Source: Kitasatospora arboriphila (GTDB lineage Bacteria; Actinomycetota; Actinomycetes; Mycobacteriales; Mycobacteriaceae). From it: a stretch of DNA of 64,000 nucleotides. The notes under the pieces are model-generated. The model searched no databases. It worked only from the letters and a program-made list of their open reading frames with translations, and was not told where the DNA came from. Below are positions 61,492 through 64,000 of this stretch, one piece after another. The stretch lies in contig NZ_JNYV01000013.1 of assembly GCF_000717275.1 (NCBI RefSeq), positions 1-64,000 of the forward strand. Reading direction: 5' to 3'. A program made the translations under genes and the position numbers. Positions within the stretch are counted from its first letter, which is position 1. Each line of letters begins with the position of its first letter.

Positions 61492-63207
61492 TCACCCGCC
61501 GATTCCACCGAGGAGTCCACCGACTGCCGCGCCCGTGCCGTCGAGGACCTGGCCCGGCACACCGAGCAGACCGCCGCCGGGGTTCGGGGCCGGTGCGGGT
61601 GCAGGCGCCGGAGCCGGTGCGGGAGCCGGCGCGGGGGCAGGAGCGGGAGCGGGAGCCGGTGCCGGAGCAGGTGCGGGGGCAGGTGCCGGCGCCGGGGCTC
61701 CTCCACCGGGGGCCGGTGCGGGAGCCGGCGCGCCGTTCTGCGGAGCGGTCGGGGCACCTGGCGCGGCAGGGGCGGGGGCAGCTGTGCCGCCCCTGGGTGC
61801 CACCGTTGTCGGCCGGCCGTCGGCGCCGGTGGTGACCGTGCCGGTGTTTCTCGAGCCGGTTGAGCCGTTGGAGTCGGTGGACGAGCCTGCGGGCGAACCG
61901 TCCGGCGCGGTCGAGGAGGCGGTAGGCGAGCTGGTCACCGACGATTCGGCCGCGGCCGCTTTGGGGGCCTCGTTGTCCGTCAGGGCTGTACCGACGGACA
62001 ATCCACCGGCGGTGAGCAGTGCGATCGCTGCCGCGACACCGACAACGATTGCGGTTCGCTTGCCCCGCGACATCGAAGCGGGTTCCGCCTTGACGGTGCG
62101 CGGAGCCGGCGTCATCACATGGGTGCCGACGGGAACGAGGTCATCGGAGGCCGATGCGTGCGCCGGGACGACCGCGGCCGACGCTGCCGCGGCCGCCGTC
62201 GCCGCGGTCTGGGCGATGACTGCGGCGCCGGTTGCCGTCGTGGTTGCCGGAGTGTTGTTGACCGCGACCGGGATACGGAGCATCGACGACGCCAGTTCGC
62301 TGACAAGAGGGGTGGCCGAACCGCCGCCGGCGAGCAAGATCGTGGACACCGAGCCCAGCTCGATGTCGGCCAGTTGCAGGGCCTCGATCACCAGGGCCAT
62401 CGAGCTCGCCAGAGGTGCCCGCAGCAGGTCCTCGAGCTCGGACCGGACGAGCCTGGCCTCGGTGCGGATCCCCGGAAGGTCGATGGAGACAACGGTTTCG
62501 GTGTCCGAGGACAGTGCCTCGCGGGCCGCCGCACAGCGAACCCTGAGTTCGGCCAGACCCTCCATCGTCGCGGTATCAAACGGATCGATCACGTCCGTGG
62601 CACCCACCGATTCGAGGACATGGCCGAGAACGAGATGGTCGAACTGGGCGCCGCTGATCTCTTCGGACCTCAGCGGACGGCCGATGATCATCGGGTCGGC
62701 GCCGGTGCGCACCACCGCCACATCGAGTGATGAACCACCGAGGTCGTACACGACGGTGACGCCGTCGAGCTGACCCTTGTGTTCGGCGAGTGCGGCAACC
62801 GCGGCGATCGCCTCGGGAACCACGGTCACCCCGGGCAGATCCTGCTGGGCCGCGGCCGCGCGGAGGGCCTCGACGGTGTAGTCCTGCCATTCGTTCGGAC
62901 AGGCGAGCACGATCGCGTCGGCATCCCAGGCGCCGGCGTCGGCGGCGAGAGCGGCCATCGCAGCGGCGTAGAGATCCTCGCCGGTGTACTGGCGACCGTC
63001 GTCGGTCACCAGGGCGACGGGATCACCCACCCGCTCGGTGAATCCGCCGACCCGGTACGGCCCGGGGCGGTCGACGAGCTCGGGCGAGGTGTCAGGCGCC
63101 AACTCGAGAATCGGGCCGCGTACGACTGCATCACCGAGACCGTCGTCGGTACCGGGTACTGCAACACAGGTGGTGCTGCCGATCTTCAAACCGAGCGATG
63201 TGGTCAT
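61492..63207 (-). CDS. Hsp70-family membrane protein with Pro-Ala tail
   Basis: A 571-aa protein. Residues 1-340 are an actin/Hsp70 ATPase fold: TSLGLKIGSTTCVAVPG (phosphate 1), VVYDLGGSSLDVAVV (phosphate 2) and ILLAGGGSATPLVSELASSML (adenosine). There is no peptide-binding domain. A membrane segment (TAIVVGVAAAIALLTAGGL) lies near 400, then a Ser/Thr/Gly-rich stretch and about 18 Ala-Pro pairs that could span the cell wall. ATG at 63207. It is divergent from the iniB-like gene and 22 bp ahead of iniR, suggesting a sensor for the same stress system. Confidence 0.85.
   Translation of the reverse strand: MTTSLGLKIGSTTCVAVPGTDDGLGDAVVRGPILELAPDTSPELVDRPGPYRVGGFTERVGDPVALVTDDGRQYTGEDLYAAAMAALAADAGAWDADAIVLACPNEWQDYTVEALRAAAAQQDLPGVTVVPEAIAAVAALAEHKGQLDGVTVVYDLGGSSLDVAVVRTGADPMIIGRPLRSEEISGAQFDHLVLGHVLESVGATDVIDPFDTATMEGLAELRVRCAAAREALSSDTETVVSIDLPGIRTEARLVRSELEDLLRAPLASSMALVIEALQLADIELGSVSTILLAGGGSATPLVSELASSMLRIPVAVNNTPATTTATGAAVIAQTAATAAAAASAAVVPAHASASDDLVPVGTHVMTPAPRTVKAEPASMSRGKRTAIVVGVAAAIALLTAGGLSVGTALTDNEAPKAAAAESSVTSSPTASSTAPDGSPAGSSTDSNGSTGSRNTGTVTTGADGRPTTVAPRGGTAAPAPAAPGAPTAPQNGAPAPAPAPGGGAPAPAPAPAPAPAPAPAPAPAPAPAPAPAPAPAPAPAPNPGGGLLGVPGQVLDGTGAAVGGLLGGIGG
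61587..61699 (-). repeat. Ala-Pro dipeptide repeat tract
   Basis: A run of about 18 consecutive Ala-Pro codon pairs in the tail of the Hsp70-like protein. The codons vary (GCC, GCG, GCT, GCA with CCG, CCC, CCT), so the tract is kept by protein-level selection rather than being a young DNA slippage product. Boundaries are accurate to a few bases. Confidence 0.8.
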
Positions 63208-63334
63208 GGTCTGCCGACTCCTCTGGTGCGCCTACGGCATCGACGTACCCTGTGATGCCCATCTCCCATGATGTCGCCGCAGGTAGGGAAGGTGTTACCG
63301 GCTTGCGGTGTCGCCAACCAAGTGCGGGGTCGAT

Positions 63335-63400
63335 CCCCTAGACCCCCTAATGCACCGGGGGGCTTCCCCTAACGCCCCCATCAGCGACGCAGGGGGCGTT
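63335..63400 (+). promoter_or_regulatory. Direct and inverted repeats in the iniB promoter region
   Basis: Three direct CCCCTA elements start at 63335, 63344 and 63366; the last two extend to CCCCTAAYGC and are 22 bp apart, two helical turns. AACGCCCCC at 63371-63379 and GGGGGCGTT at 63392-63400 form a perfect 9-bp inverted repeat with a 12-bp centre. All lie 88-153 bp upstream of the iniB-like ATG. Candidate binding sites for IniR. Confidence 0.5.
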
Positions 63401-63487
63401 GGCCCGTTGGGCCGGGCCTTCAGAACTCATAGCGTGGAGACAATCTCAGCGGACCCACCTGGATCCGCCCGGCAACAGGAGAACGCC

Positions 63488-64000
63488 ATGCCCAGCAACG
63501 CAGTACTCGATTTCATCCTCGGCCTCCTCCGCGACGAGAAAGCCGCCACCGCCTACTGCCTGAACCCGCAGGGCGCGCTGAACGCCGCAGGCCTGCCCGA
63601 GCTCTGCCACGCCGACATCGTCGCCGCGGCACCGATGGTCGCCGAATCCGGATTGTTCGCCGGTGGGTCGCGCCTGACCAACATCATCAACGCCGGCAAC
63701 GGTGGCGGCATCGGTGCCATCAACGTCGGGGCGATCGGTGGCGGCCTCGCCGTTGGTGGCCTGCAGCTCGGGAACATCGACTTCGGTGACGTCAACTTCG
63801 GAAACATCGACCTCGGTGGCTTCGAGTTCGGGAACATCGACTTCGGCAGCATCAACTTCGGGAACTTCGGCAATTTCGACTTCGGTTCGATCGACCTGGG
63901 GAACATCGATCTCGGACTCATCGATCTCGGAGGTCTCGACCTCGGCGGGATCAACTTCGGTGACCTGGACTTCGCCGGGCAGCTCGCAGTGGTGCTGGCG
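63488..64000 (+). CDS. iniB: IniB-like protein with pentapeptide-type repeats (partial)
   Basis: 171 codons are present and the frame is open at the right edge. Residues 1-55 resemble the IniB N-terminal domain (VLDFILGLLRDEKAATAYCLNPQGALNAAGL). Residues 92-162 are about 14 units of five residues of type N-I-D-(F/L)-G, with Ile/Val/Leu, Asp/Asn and Phe/Leu in register, as in right-handed quadrilateral beta-helices. In mycobacteria IniB is the first product of the operon induced by cell-wall inhibitors. ATG at 63488 with AGGAG 6 bases upstream. iniA and iniC would be expected beyond the edge. Confidence 0.78.
   Translation, partial: MPSNAVLDFILGLLRDEKAATAYCLNPQGALNAAGLPELCHADIVAAAPMVAESGLFAGGSRLTNIINAGNGGGIGAINVGAIGGGLAVGGLQLGNIDFGDVNFGNIDLGGFEFGNIDFGSINFGNFGNFDFGSIDLGNIDLGLIDLGGLDLGGINFGDLDFAGQLAVVLA
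63761..63973 (+). repeat. Pentapeptide-type repeats in the IniB-like protein
   Basis: Tandem five-residue units such as NIDFG, DVNFG, NIDLG, SINFG, SIDLG, LIDLG and GLDLG; one unit (NFG) is shortened. At DNA level this is a degenerate 15-bp period. Confidence 0.88.

Noticed and set aside
1..64000. Mobile elements, prophage, CRISPR arrays, restriction or toxin-antitoxin islands
   Set aside because: No transposase, integrase, terminal inverted repeats with target duplications, phage structural genes or regularly spaced repeats were seen. The adenine methylase lacks a nuclease partner and the XRE-map pair does not look like a toxin-antitoxin.

Overview
The window is GC-rich (roughly two thirds G+C) actinobacterial chromosome. 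The gene content points to a mycolic-acid-containing member of the Mycobacteriales, with Gordonia or a near relative as the best guess. The markers are a WS/DGAT wax-ester/triacylglycerol synthase, an EphD-type hydrolase-SDR fusion, the membrane ETF oxidoreductase EtfD (Rv0338c type), an IniR/IniB pair, two 13E12-family DUF222/HNH genes with SOS boxes, SigJ, and a dcd-udgA pair. Three local orders (dcd-udgA; aminotransferase-etfD; iniR next to iniB) match the Rv0321-Rv0343 part of the M. tuberculosis map, with insertions between them. Genus-level placement is inference.

Layout. 1-9.9 kb: the N-terminus of an acyl-CoA dehydrogenase, an amino-acid permease, a small alarmone synthetase, endonuclease IV, WS/DGAT, two alpha/beta hydrolases, an orphan D12-class adenine methylase, a PAP2 enzyme and a TetR gene. 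9.9-13.9 kb: a frameshifted DUF222/HNH gene behind an SOS box, a DMT transporter and an AT-richer orphan ATP-grasp gene. 13.9-17.5 kb: a GntR-MFS-thioesterase-hydrolase operon. 17.5-26.9 kb: YibE/F, an MBL-FAH pair, membrane acyltransferase, small L12-like protein, HdeD, lytic transglycosylase, DUF1542, DUF4334 and kinase genes. 26.9-32.4 kb: a Baeyer-Villiger-type monooxygenase, a GAF-ANTAR regulator, and TetR with a KstD-like flavoprotein. 32.4-36.6 kb: an XRE/methionine aminopeptidase pair with twin operators, tRNA-Gly(CCC), an intact SOS-controlled DUF222/HNH gene, and SigJ/AhpD-like. 36.6-42.9 kb: dcd, udgA, MerR, a degenerate membrane-anchored Hsp70-like protein, and TetR with a drug-efflux MFS.

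42.9-48.2 kb is a minus-strand operon (EphD, PF10118 ferritin-like protein, PDR-type reductase, flavin monooxygenase) that looks like an oxidative lipid-modification unit; its last gene has a one-base deletion. 48.3-53 kb holds aminotransferase and etfD, the latter with a long Lys/Pro/Gly/Ala repeat tail. A 19-bp motif upstream of etfD is nearly identical to one upstream of the fadE gene at the left edge, which fits one beta-oxidation regulon because EtfD re-oxidises the ETF reduced by acyl-CoA dehydrogenases. 53-59 kb carries YdcF, two membrane acyltransferases, TauE/SafE and an AraC/VOC pair. 59-64 kb is a cell-envelope-stress module: hsp70-like and iniR in one direction and, divergently, an iniB-like gene whose product carries pentapeptide-like repeats and runs off the right edge.

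There is one tRNA and no rRNA, insertion sequence, prophage or CRISPR array. No gap without a gene exceeds 300 bases; the longer ones (9871-10130, 24503-24711, 52989-53238, 63208-63487) hold regulatory sequence or nothing recognisable. Start codons were re-chosen where the longest frame ran upstream of a better start.
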